Shown here piece after piece: positions 1 through 6,217 of a stretch of 7,662 nucleotides of DNA. Each line of letters opens with the position of its first letter. The stretch's first letter is position 1. The DNA comes from Prevotella sp. UBA5379. GTDB lineage: Bacteria > Bacteroidota > Bacteroidia > Bacteroidales > Bacteroidaceae. The notes below the pieces were generated by a model that was not told the DNA's origin, did no database searches, and was given only the letters and a program-made list of their open reading frames with translations. The translations under genes and the position numbers were made by a program. The stretch lies in contig DHOX01000077.1 of NCBI GenBank assembly GCA_002409785.1, positions 1 to 7,662 of the forward strand, given 5' to 3'.

Positions 1-58
1 TGAAGTTTATTCCCGTATGGCTAAGGCAGCATTGAAAGATCTCATCGAAATATACTGA
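1..58 (+). CDS. C-terminal end of a probable tyrosine recombinase (partial at window edge)
   Basis: The frame beginning at base 2 is open into the window edge and ends at TGA 56-58, giving 18 residues, EVYSRMAKAALKDLIEIY. This resembles the extreme C-terminus of XerD-type integrases, where the catalytic tyrosine sits in a TTQIYTHVA-like segment followed by an amphipathic tail ending about 15 residues later. The Tyr at codon 3 would be the nucleophile that forms the covalent link to DNA. An integrase gene directly beside a restriction-modification operon fits a mobile or formerly mobile island. Only the tail is visible, so the call rests on a short match. Whether the rest of the gene is intact cannot be judged here. 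Confidence 0.55.
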   Translation, partial: EVYSRMAKAALKDLIEIY

Positions 59-190
59 AAAACAGAAAGTAAGAAAGTAGTGGATATATAGACTAATAGT
101 AGTCCTACAAAAAAATCTGTGAGTTTTTTCATCTTATTGAAAATGATTCGGGATTTTTTTATATCTTTGTATATAAAAAATTATATTTAA
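59..190. other. Intergenic leader between integrase tail and methyltransferase, AT-rich with small dyads
   Basis: No gene is visible here. The stretch holds a small inverted repeat, GACTA (91-95) and TAGTC (100-104), around a 4-base loop. An A-tract (109-115) and a T-tract (124-129) could form a weak hairpin acting as a terminator for the upstream gene. The operon promoter lies at its right end. Confidence 0.4.
136..169 (+). promoter_or_regulatory. Bacteroidales-type promoter for the restriction-modification operon
   Basis: TATCTTTG at 162-169 is an exact match to the Bacteroidales -7 consensus TAnnTTTG. A partial -33 element, ATTG, lies at 136-139 with a 22-base spacer, slightly longer than usual. 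Transcription would begin near 174-176, leaving a leader of about 15 nt before the ATG at 191. This fits the weak dependence on Shine-Dalgarno pairing in this group. Confidence 0.6.
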
Positions 191-1141
191 ATGGCAAAAC
201 CTTTTATAAAGTGGGCTGGAGGAAAAGGACAACTCATTTCACAAATTGAGGCATATTTACCTCAGGAATTCGATAATTTGAAAGACATAACATATATCGA
301 ACCTTTTGTTGGAGGTGGTGCTTTGCTCTTCCATATGCTTAGCACACATTCAAATATTGTACGGGCTATTATTAATGATATCAACCCTAATCTTATTACA
401 GCATATAAAACGATTCAGAAACAACCAAAACTATTAATAGAGCGTTTAACTGAAATAGAAGTTGAATATCTTGCACTTAGTGAGGATGAAAGACAAGTCT
501 ATTTTTACCGAAAGCGTGATGAATTCAATGGTAAACACCTCAATGACATTGAGAATACGGCAATCTTTATTTATCTGAATCGTACTTGTTTTAATGGGTT
601 GTACCGTGAGAACGCTAAGGGTAAATTTAATGTTCCTTTCGGGCGATATTCTAATCCAAAGATTTGTGATGCAGAAACGATCCTTTCTGATAGTGAGCTT
701 TTGCAGCGGGTTGAAATCTGTCATGGAGATTATACACAGGTTGAACATTATATCAATAGTAACCATACTTTCATATATTTTGATCCTCCGTATCGTCCTT
801 TGAATGCTACATCAAGTTTTAATTCATACGTAAAGGAACCATTTAATGACGATGAGCAGATAAGGTTGAGCGTTTTCTTTACAGAAATGGCGAATAGAGG
901 ATGCATGGAAATGCTTAGTAATAGTGATTGTAGTGGAAAAAATCCGGAGGATAGGTTCTTTGACGAACTGTATAAAAATTTCTATATAGAGCGAGTCTGG
1001 GCAAAGCGTGGTATTAATGCTAAGGCTAGCAAGCGAGGGAGATTAACAGAGTTATTAATACACAATTACGAAAACATTGTTGGCAACAATGTTGGTGTTT
1101 TCACTGCTGCCAATATGGTTACTGAACCTATAACTGTATAA
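191..1141 (+). CDS. Dam/DpnM-type DNA adenine N6-methyltransferase (GATC)
   Basis: This 316-residue protein transfers a methyl group from S-adenosylmethionine to adenine N6. By family resemblance the target is GATC. It has the D12-class (alpha group) layout. The N-terminal FIKWAGGKGQL (residues 5-15) and EPFVGGGALLF (37-47) form the AdoMet-binding part. The segment 129-153 (LNRTCFNGLYREN... FNVPFGRY) is the signature stretch of Dam and DpnM enzymes. DPPY at 198-201 is catalytic motif IV. It is somewhat longer than E. coli Dam (278 residues), mainly through a C-terminal tail. The ATG at 191 is preferred because FIKWAGGK sits within a few residues of the N-terminus, as in the family. It is the first gene of the operon, so modification would be expressed first, and only 2 bp separate it from the endonuclease gene. 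Confidence 0.93.
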   Translation: MAKPFIKWAGGKGQLISQIEAYLPQEFDNLKDITYIEPFVGGGALLFHMLSTHSNIVRAIINDINPNLITAYKTIQKQPKLLIERLTEIEVEYLALSEDERQVYFYRKRDEFNGKHLNDIENTAIFIYLNRTCFNGLYRENAKGKFNVPFGRYSNPKICDAETILSDSELLQRVEICHGDYTQVEHYINSNHTFIYFDPPYRPLNATSSFNSYVKEPFNDDEQIRLSVFFTEMANRGCMEMLSNSDCSGKNPEDRFFDELYKNFYIERVWAKRGINAKASKRGRLTELLIHNYENIVGNNVGVFTAANMVTEPITV

Positions 1142-1143
1142 AA

Positions 1144-1995
1144 ATGAGTGTACATACAAAACAAGAGTTCGAGACTTTTATGTCTCAGTTGCTCGATACG
1201 AATGCTAATTTGGCTTTCTACACTGATTTCCAAAAATGTAATGCTAATGTCAAGTCGATAGCAATAAAGCTCAATACCTTAAATTATCTAATTGGCCAAA
1301 CGGATATGGAACAAGCTATTCGTGAGCTGTGGAATAATGACCCTAAAGTCTTTTCTGTGCTCGATATTTTGATAGCTGTGAGAACCAACGATAAAAAGAT
1401 GGCTCTTAACGACAACGGCAAGGCGCAATACATATCAACCTATTTCGAAACAGTTGAGGGTGTTATCACATTCATAAAGCAGACAGGACTTGAGGATGTC
1501 TTCACCAACAAACATATAAAAAATTTAGTTGATTATGTGTTTGGTGTGGAAGTGGGTCTTGACACCAACGCTCGCAAGAATAGAAGTGGACACGTAATGG
1601 AAGGCCTTATAGCTGATACGTTCACTAAATCTGATATTAAGTTTCGTCAGGAGGTCTGTTCATCAGCATACCCAGCTATCACGGAGATTTTGGGCACAGA
1701 CAAGAAACGGTTTGATTTCGTTATTAAAACTCCGTCTAAGACTTACTTAATGGAAGTAAACTTCTATAGTGGCGGTGGTTCTAAACTCAATGAGGTGGCA
1801 AGAGCATACACAGAACTGGCATTGAAGATTAATTCGGTGGATGGTTTCGAATTTGTATGGATTACCGATGGTAAAGGTTGGAATTCTGCTAGTAATAAAT
1901 TAGAAGAAGCATTTTATACTATACCTAGTATTTACAATCTAACAACAATAAAAGGATTTATTGCTAATTTAAAACATATTAATCATGGCATGTAA
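1144..1995 (+). CDS. DpnII-family type II restriction endonuclease (predicted GATC cutter)
   Basis: This 283-residue protein resembles the DpnII/MboI-type endonucleases, which are about 280-290 residues and cut unmethylated GATC. Family hallmarks are visible. The N-terminal stretch (roughly 17-80) ends in FSVLDILIAVR. RKNRSGHVMEGLI lies at 144-156. The nuclease core FDFVI...YLMEVNFYSGGGSKLNE runs from 190 to about 217. D191 and E204 in an E-V-N context are the likely metal ligands of a PD-(D/E)XK fold in which Asn replaces the usual Lys, as in other family members as I recall them. The gene starts 2 bp after the methyltransferase stop and overlaps the next gene by 11 bp, so translational coupling is likely. 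The methyltransferase upstream and a DpnA-type methyltransferase downstream support the same specificity. No internal GATC site is present in this gene. Confidence 0.9.
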   Translation: MSVHTKQEFETFMSQLLDTNANLAFYTDFQKCNANVKSIAIKLNTLNYLIGQTDMEQAIRELWNNDPKVFSVLDILIAVRTNDKKMALNDNGKAQYISTYFETVEGVITFIKQTGLEDVFTNKHIKNLVDYVFGVEVGLDTNARKNRSGHVMEGLIADTFTKSDIKFRQEVCSSAYPAITEILGTDKKRFDFVIKTPSKTYLMEVNFYSGGGSKLNEVARAYTELALKINSVDGFEFVWITDGKGWNSASNKLEEAFYTIPSIYNLTTIKGFIANLKHINHGM

Positions 1996-2254
1996 AAAAG
2001 ACCATTCTGCTATACAGAATATAATGTCTTCGTTACCTGTGGATCAGGGAGGCAGGGGAAGACACAAATGTGCTGCTTGTGCATACGAGCAGGGGTATAA
2101 AGATGGGTTAGTTCTCAAGGAACATATTAATCTTGATTTGATTCTTGATAATTTGGAAGAAAGTCAAGCAAAAGAGCAACGTCATAAAAGCCCCCATGCA
2201 GCATACGCTAAAGGTTATTTAGATGGTGTAGTAGAATATTACAAAAATAACTGA
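1985..2254 (+). CDS. Small uncharacterised protein with an internal duplication and one CxxC, restriction operon accessory
   Basis: I do not recognise a function for this 89-residue protein. It contains two related motifs exactly 40 residues apart: RHKCAACAYEQGYKDGL at 26-42 and RHKSPHAAYAKGYLDGV at 66-82, with 9 of 17 positions identical (R, H, K, A, Y, G, Y, D, G). The first copy carries C29-x-x-C32 beside H27. The second has lost both cysteines but has H67 and H71. There is no signal peptide or membrane segment. The linker (about 43-62) is acidic and probably helical. The ATG lies inside the end of the endonuclease gene (11-bp overlap), and the next gene starts 4 bp after its stop, so it is fully embedded in the operon. 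It could be a small regulator, a partner of one of the nucleases, or a metal-binding adaptor. None of these is shown by sequence. Confidence 0.85.
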   Translation: MACKKDHSAIQNIMSSLPVDQGGRGRHKCAACAYEQGYKDGLVLKEHINLDLILDNLEESQAKEQRHKSPHAAYAKGYLDGVVEYYKNN

Positions 2255-2258
2255 AAAT

Positions 2259-2786
2259 ATGAAAAAGGGTGGTACTGGTGGTGGTAATACTACCACAGGA
2301 CTTATATATGAAGCAAAAGTTGACTTGGCAACATTCTTAGACAAGCAAGTTGGTTACAAAGTCGATGGAACCTTGGTATATTATAATAATGTAGTTGTCG
2401 CTCATATTTTCCAAAAGTATGGATTATATAAATATTTGGACGAATACAATGTGGATTGGAAAAAACATTTATCCAAACAACTATTGCCTGATAATTGTAT
2501 TTATGTGATAGTCAATAATACTGTGTTCATTATTGAAGTTAAACATCAAGAGGTTGCCGGCAGTGTTGATGAAAAGTTACAAACATGTGATTTCAAAAAG
2601 AAGCAATATATCAAATTGTTCTCTGAACTAAACTATGAAGTTGAGTTCGATTATATATTAGATGATTGGTTTAAAAATCCCAAATATAAGGATACTTTGG
2701 ACTATATTATTAGTGTAGGCTGCAAATACTATTTCAATTATATTCCATTAAACAACTTAGGTCTTCCTGTTCCTCCTCAGGAATAG
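2259..2786 (+). CDS. Second PD-(D/E)XK nuclease of the operon, probable restriction endonuclease
   Basis: This 175-residue protein has an unusually clear type II restriction nuclease site: P77-D78, then 14 residues of beta-strand character, then E93-V94-K95 in IIEVK. E18 in the N-terminal helix could be the additional acidic residue seen in many such folds. A Gly-rich N-terminus (MKKGGTGGGNTTTGL) precedes it. The segment 101-119 (GSVDEKLQTCDFKKKQY) and the C-terminal DYIISVGCKYYFNYIPL (148-164) look like strongly conserved family blocks of a small restriction endonuclease family. There is no transmembrane or export signal. It starts 4 bp after the small duplicated protein and ends 7 bp before the second methyltransferase. 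Its target is unknown. It may share GATC with the DpnII-type enzyme, act on another methylation state, or nick. Confidence 0.8.
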   Translation: MKKGGTGGGNTTTGLIYEAKVDLATFLDKQVGYKVDGTLVYYNNVVVAHIFQKYGLYKYLDEYNVDWKKHLSKQLLPDNCIYVIVNNTVFIIEVKHQEVAGSVDEKLQTCDFKKKQYIKLFSELNYEVEFDYILDDWFKNPKYKDTLDYIISVGCKYYFNYIPLNNLGLPVPPQE

Positions 2787-2793
2787 GGCTATT

Positions 2794-3669
2794 ATGAAGA
2801 TAGAAGCATATTATAAATCTCCCAACCACGATTTTACCCTACTTCATGGCGATACTTTCACGTTGCTCCCAGCGTTCAACTTTAAGTTCGATATGATATT
2901 TGCTGATCCGCCTTATTTTCTCTCCAATGGAGGAATAAGTTGTCAGAGTGGTAAAGTGGTGTGTGTAGACAAAGGAGATTGGGATAAAGGTAAAACACCC
3001 GATGAGATGCACGAATTCAACTATAAATGGTTGTCATTGTGCAGGGAGAAATTGGCAGAGGATGGTACCATTTGGGTTAGTGGTACTTATCACAACATTT
3101 TCTCCGTTGCCAACTGTATGACAGAGCTGGGATACAAGATTCTCAATTGTATAACATGGGCTAAGACCAATCCTCCACCAAATATTTCGTGCCGTTATTT
3201 CACATATTCTACAGAGTTCATTATCTGGGCTCGTAAGAGTTTCAAAAAGCCTCATTACTTCAATTACGGGCTGATGAAGCACTTAAATGGCGACAAGCAG
3301 ATGACTGATGTGTGGAATCTCCCTGCCATTGCGCGATGGGAGAAGTCTTGCGGTAAGCATCCAACGCAGAAGCCTGTCGGACTGCTTGCTCGAATTATAC
3401 TTGCGAGTACGAAGTCTGGGGCATGGATCCTTGATCCTTTTTCAGGAAGCAGCACAACTGGTATAGCTGCAAATCTTCTCAATCGTCGTTTTCTGGGAAT
3501 AGAGCAGGATAAAAAATTTGTAGAGATGAGCAAAGCTCGACGTCAGGAGATAGAAAATATTGACGTATTCGCCTCTTATCGTGCTAAGATTAAGGATATA
3601 AAGGCATCAACAGACAAGTTTGGGCATACAGTGAATGAAACCGAAATGTTTCAGGATTTACCATTTTGA
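2794..3669 (+). CDS. DpnA-type DNA adenine methyltransferase (beta class)
   Basis: This 291-residue protein is a beta-group amino-methyltransferase. The catalytic motif DPPY (38-41, within FADPPYFLSNGG) comes before the AdoMet-binding motif DPFSGSSTTG (214-223). Strongly DpnA-like stretches include VDKGDWDK (58-65), HEFNYKWL (73-80), TNPPPNISCRYFT (125-137) and GKHPTQKP (187-194). DpnA of Streptococcus pneumoniae methylates adenine in GATC and, unlike DpnM, accepts single-stranded DNA, which protects incoming plasmid strands. The same activity is inferred here. The C-terminus continues about 35 residues past the usual core as a charged tail (about 255-291). It is the last gene of the operon. 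Having both alpha- and beta-type GATC methylases is a hallmark of DpnII-like systems. Confidence 0.9.
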   Translation: MKIEAYYKSPNHDFTLLHGDTFTLLPAFNFKFDMIFADPPYFLSNGGISCQSGKVVCVDKGDWDKGKTPDEMHEFNYKWLSLCREKLAEDGTIWVSGTYHNIFSVANCMTELGYKILNCITWAKTNPPPNISCRYFTYSTEFIIWARKSFKKPHYFNYGLMKHLNGDKQMTDVWNLPAIARWEKSCGKHPTQKPVGLLARIILASTKSGAWILDPFSGSSTTGIAANLLNRRFLGIEQDKKFVEMSKARRQEIENIDVFASYRAKIKDIKASTDKFGHTVNETEMFQDLPF

Positions 3670-3752
3670 TAGTTCATATAAATAAAAAAGGGACTGGCTG
3701 AAAGGTGTGATGTCCAATTCGTTATTCTCGTGTATTCTGTATTCGCTGGATA
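3670..3752. other. Short gap after the restriction operon, no clear terminator
   Basis: The 83 bp after the second methyltransferase stop contain no convincing hairpin with a T-tract. GGAC (3691-3694) and GTCC (3712-3715) could pair only weakly. The frame of the downstream remnant is open back to a TGA at 3708-3710, so the right edge of the operon cargo probably lies here. Confidence 0.35.
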
Positions 3753-4017
3753 TTGCCTAATCAGAACTATGGTCAGCAGGGTGTGGAGTATATAGAAGAA
3801 AAGACTACCCAAAAGAACGAAGAAAATACCCAAAAACTTACTAAAGTTCAATTAGCCATATTAAAATATTTGGCAGAACATCCATCAGCGACTCGAATAG
3901 AATTGAGTAATAATATTGATGGAGTATCTGAAGATGGAGTGAAATACAATCTTGCACGTTTGATTATTAAAGCGTCTCGGTGGCAGAAAACAAGGTCTTT
4001 GGGAAGTTTCGTATTAA
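3753..4017 (+). pseudogene. Frameshifted C-terminal remnant of a winged-helix protein (RecG-like or Fic-like tail)
   Basis: The sequence from 3753 encodes a Thr/Gln-Lys linker (TTQKNEENTQKLTKVQ) followed by a winged-helix start (LAILKYLAEHPSATRIELSNN and SEDGVKYNLARL). This is typical of the C-terminal tail of Bacteroidales RecG-like ATP-binding helicase/AlbA_2 proteins and of some Fic proteins. At about 3961-3963 homology jumps to the +1 frame, which reads LLKRLGGRKQGLWEVSY and stops at TAA 4015-4017. That is the expected wing sequence (RxGGxxxGxWEV) ending the family. One inserted base explains the shift. In the original frame the reading runs on to 4049 as unrelated residues. No ATG start is present: the frame begins at TTG and is open back to 3711. 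The catalytic N-terminal part is absent, so this is a decayed fragment. Which parent family is uncertain. Confidence 0.65.
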
Positions 4018-4150
4018 TGATATCTGATAATGCACAAAAGATTAGATAAGTAATGAAACTTTATTTATTTCCTGCTTATATGGAGAGAGTATTCTGATTG
4101 AAATTTCAATCTTGATATTTGCGTTATTTCGGACTATCTATTATAAATTG
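4018..4150. other. Non-coding convergent intergenic region with a 16-bp palindrome
   Basis: No gene is supported here. The stretch contains a perfect 16-bp palindrome, GATTGAAATTTCAATC, at 4096-4111. Just downstream, GATATTTG (4114-4121) matches the Bacteroidales -7 box at all but its first base. No rightward gene follows, since the next gene is convergent. Confidence 0.5.
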
Positions 4151-4194
4151 AATGGCACCCAGTCTAAGGACTGAATGCCATTCTCTGTTTTTTT
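4151..4194. terminator. Strong Rho-independent terminator between convergent genes, probably bidirectional
   Basis: The outer stem AATGGCA (4151-4157) pairs with TGCCATT (4176-4182). The inner stem CAGTC (4160-4164) pairs with GACTG (4169-4173) around the loop TAAG, with a 2x2 internal loop between them. T7 follows at 4188-4194, giving a standard rightward terminator for the remnant. For leftward transcription the hairpin lies about 10 nt beyond the SDR stop codon, though without a good U-tract on that side. Confidence 0.85.
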
Positions 4195-4975
4195 AGGACA
4201 AGTCTTCCTTACGACTGGGATCACGGTTTATGACAGTACCGTTGGCCTGGTGCGTAGCCAGGACAAGGACCTCAGCGATCTGTACATGCTCAGGAGCACT
4301 GGCAGCATAGAAGGCCACATCAGCTATATCATCACCGTTCAAAGGATGGATTCCCTGGTATACGTGGTCAGCCTTGCCCTCGTCCCCTTTGAAACGGGTC
4401 ACGCTGAAATGAGTCTCCACCAGTCCGGGTTTGATGTCCGTCACTCTGACACAGGTATCTGCGACGTCTATACGGAGTCCGTCCGTAAGAGCTTTCACAG
4501 CAGCTTTTGTAGCGCAGTATACATTTCCACCGGCGTATGCAGCATCACCGGCTACGCTGCCAATGTTGATGACATGCCCATGATTGCGACTGACCATTCC
4601 CGGCACGATCAGGCGCGTCATGGTGAGCAAGCCTTTGACATTGGTATCAATCATGACATCCCAATCTTCCGGATTACCCTGATATTCTTTATCCAGGCCC
4701 AATGCCAGTCCGGCATTGTTGATCAGCACATCAATTTGCTTCCATTGATCCTCCAGAGATTCAATGGCTTTGCGGGCAGCCGCACGGTCACGGACATCAA
4801 AGACCAGTATCTTGGTCTTCGCACCCTTCTGCTGAAGTTCCTCTGACAACGCTTCGAGTTTGTCGGCTTTTCTTCCCGTAAGGATAAGAGCATATCCACC
4901 TTGGGCAAATTTCCTTGCACAAGCTTCCCCGATACCACTTGTCGCACCTGTTACTAAAACAATTTTCTGATTCAT
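4193..4975 (-). CDS. SDR-family NAD(P)-dependent oxidoreductase (YdfG-like)
   Basis: This 260-residue classical short-chain dehydrogenase has the expected signatures in order: the Rossmann glycine motif TGATSGIG (9-16), R35 after strand 2 (suggesting NADPH preference), NNAG (86-89), N112, catalytic S140 in the NIGS segment, and the YxxxK pair Y153/K157. Length and overall pattern, including KPGLVETHFS (182-191), match the YdfG group. E. coli YdfG oxidises L-allo-threonine and related 3-hydroxy acids, but substrate cannot be fixed by sequence. No signal peptide is present, so it is cytosolic. It is transcribed leftward, alone, and convergent with the island remnant. Its stop codon overlaps the T-tract of the shared terminator. 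The ATG at 4975 is chosen because the Rossmann motif starts 8 residues in, as is normal for the family. Confidence 0.92.
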   Translation of the reverse strand: MNQKIVLVTGATSGIGEACARKFAQGGYALILTGRKADKLEALSEELQQKGAKTKILVFDVRDRAAARKAIESLEDQWKQIDVLINNAGLALGLDKEYQGNPEDWDVMIDTNVKGLLTMTRLIVPGMVSRNHGHVINIGSVAGDAAYAGGNVYCATKAAVKALTDGLRIDVADTCVRVTDIKPGLVETHFSVTRFKGDEGKADHVYQGIHPLNGDDIADVAFYAASAPEHVQIAEVLVLATHQANGTVINRDPSRKEDLS

Positions 4976-5210
4976 TATTATCGTTGTTATTATGATTAAA
5001 CTTTCATCCGGGGAGGAAAAAATATCTTCCCCCGGAGTTCCATCCGCAAAGATAAGTAAATTACTTTAAGGGATGGGCCGAGAACCGTAATTTTAAATTA
5101 ATTTTTCAGTTGTTTTTCCCTTTCTCGTCTATAAAAGTCCATTTAAGAAGTCGAATGAAATAATTCTGTTTTTTGTGTCCGGATTAAGAAAAAACATATA
5201 TATTTGTAAC
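4976..5210. promoter_or_regulatory. Divergent promoter region between SDR and patatin genes
   Basis: For the leftward SDR gene, the minus strand carries TATCTTTG (5054 down to 5047), an exact -7 box. No good -33 element is seen. Transcription would start near 5041, just ahead of a GC-rich hairpin: TCCGGGG (5007-5013) pairs with CCCCGGA (5030-5036). For the rightward patatin gene, TATATTTG (5199-5206) matches the -7 box, with TTTG at 5172-5175 and a 23-base spacer. Its predicted start falls on or next to the patatin ATG at 5211. Confidence 0.5.
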
Positions 5211-6149
5211 ATGATATCTGCAAAATTAGAAAATGTGCTTCATCTGTTCAATGATGAAAAGAAAAAAAAGGATGTTGACCTCGTCCTGTCTACAGGCGGG
5301 GCACGTGGCCTTGCACATATCGGCGCCATCCTGCAATTGGAAGAAATGGGCTATCATATCCGCTCCATAGCCGGTGCCTCAATGGGTGCTTTAGTCGGAG
5401 GATTATATGCTGCAGGAGGTCTTGGAGATTTCAGGGACTGGATGAAAACCATTGACAAGAAAAAGATTCATCAGTTGTATGATTTCTCATTCAGCCTCAA
5501 TCATATTGTGAAGGGTGACCGTATCATGAAAGCATTGAATCAGGTTGTTCCGGATCGGAATATTGAAGATTTGAGCATTCCTTTCTGTGCCGTTGCGGCA
5601 GATGCCGTAAGTGGTAAAGAAATCATTTTCAGGAAGGGAAGTATGTATAAGGCCATCCGGGCCTCCATCTCCATACCTGTTTTTTTCAATCCTGTCCGTC
5701 AGGGTGAAAGGATGTATCTGGATGGGGGACTGGTCAATCCTCTTCCTCTGAATCGGGTTAAGAGAGATAAGAAAGCGCTTCTTGTAGCTGTTGATGTAAG
5801 TGGTCATGACTATAAGGGCGAAATCATGATGAATCAGTTGATCAAACAGAGAAATATTGATCATTCCTTTGCTTTGGCCGTACTGAACAAGATGCTGCCT
5901 CACGGAATGGATCTGGATCTGAATTATGTATCATTACTTAATCGCACTTATTCCATCATGATTCACCAGAATACCAAATTAGCCCTGAAAGTGACTCCTC
6001 CGGATATTTATGTGGAAATTCCGATGAGCCGCTATTCCACCTTCGATTTTGACAAATCCGAGCGGCTTATTGCTATTGGAAAGACAAAAACTAGAAAGAT
6101 GGTTGAGCATTTCTTGGACTCTGGAAAGACTCAGATTGAATCTGCTTAA
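5211..6149 (+). CDS. Patatin-like phospholipase (RssA/YchK-like)
   Basis: From ATG 5211 this gives a 312-residue patatin-family serine hydrolase. The oxyanion loop GGARGLAHIG is at 29-38, the nucleophile elbow GASMG at 55-59 with catalytic S57, and the Asp of the Ser-Asp dyad at D171 in DGGLVNPLP. The family releases fatty acids from phospholipids or other acyl lipids. The real substrate is unknown. No signal peptide is present, so it acts in the cytosol or at the inner face of the membrane, unlike the larger outer-membrane patatins. The C-terminal half (about 200-312) has no recognised motif. A GTG at 5175 would add 12 residues but would place the start inside the predicted promoter, so the ATG is preferred. 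The gene appears monocistronic: 195 bp and a new promoter follow. No nucleotide cyclase or other CBASS partner is nearby, so a defence role is not supported. Confidence 0.9.
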   Translation: MISAKLENVLHLFNDEKKKKDVDLVLSTGGARGLAHIGAILQLEEMGYHIRSIAGASMGALVGGLYAAGGLGDFRDWMKTIDKKKIHQLYDFSFSLNHIVKGDRIMKALNQVVPDRNIEDLSIPFCAVAADAVSGKEIIFRKGSMYKAIRASISIPVFFNPVRQGERMYLDGGLVNPLPLNRVKRDKKALLVAVDVSGHDYKGEIMMNQLIKQRNIDHSFALAVLNKMLPHGMDLDLNYVSLLNRTYSIMIHQNTKLALKVTPPDIYVEIPMSRYSTFDFDKSERLIAIGKTKTRKMVEHFLDSGKTQIESA

Positions 6150-6217
6150 ATGTGAAAATGGCAAATGAACGTTAATAGCCTTCTTGATTTGGTTAACAAG
6201 TGTTATAAATCGTAGTC

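Noticed and set aside
446..766. Leftward 106-codon open frame inside the first methyltransferase gene
   Set aside because: It is antisense to conserved Dam/DpnM sequence, with no domain features.
3651..3851. Leftward 66-codon hydrophobic open frame, possible small membrane protein
   Set aside because: It lies opposite the end of the second methylase and the winged-helix remnant linker. Its hydrophobicity follows from antisense reading of Lys/Glu/Gln codons.
59..4150. Direct-repeat attachment sites flanking the island
   Set aside because: I compared the left intergenic stretch with the regions after the operon and the remnant by eye and found no convincing shared direct repeat.
4175..4846. 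Rightward open frame of 223 codons opposite the SDR gene
   Set aside because: It is antisense to a gene with complete SDR motifs, shows no recognisable domain and would begin inside the terminator hairpin.
5175..5210. GTG start adding 12 residues to the patatin
   Set aside because: It would place the start codon within the predicted promoter, and the extra residues match nothing in the family.
5211..6149. Patatin as a defence effector (CapV-like, CBASS)
   Set aside because: No CD-NTase or ancillary CBASS gene is adjacent. The gene lies in the GC-balanced backbone portion with its own promoter and resembles housekeeping RssA-type patatins.
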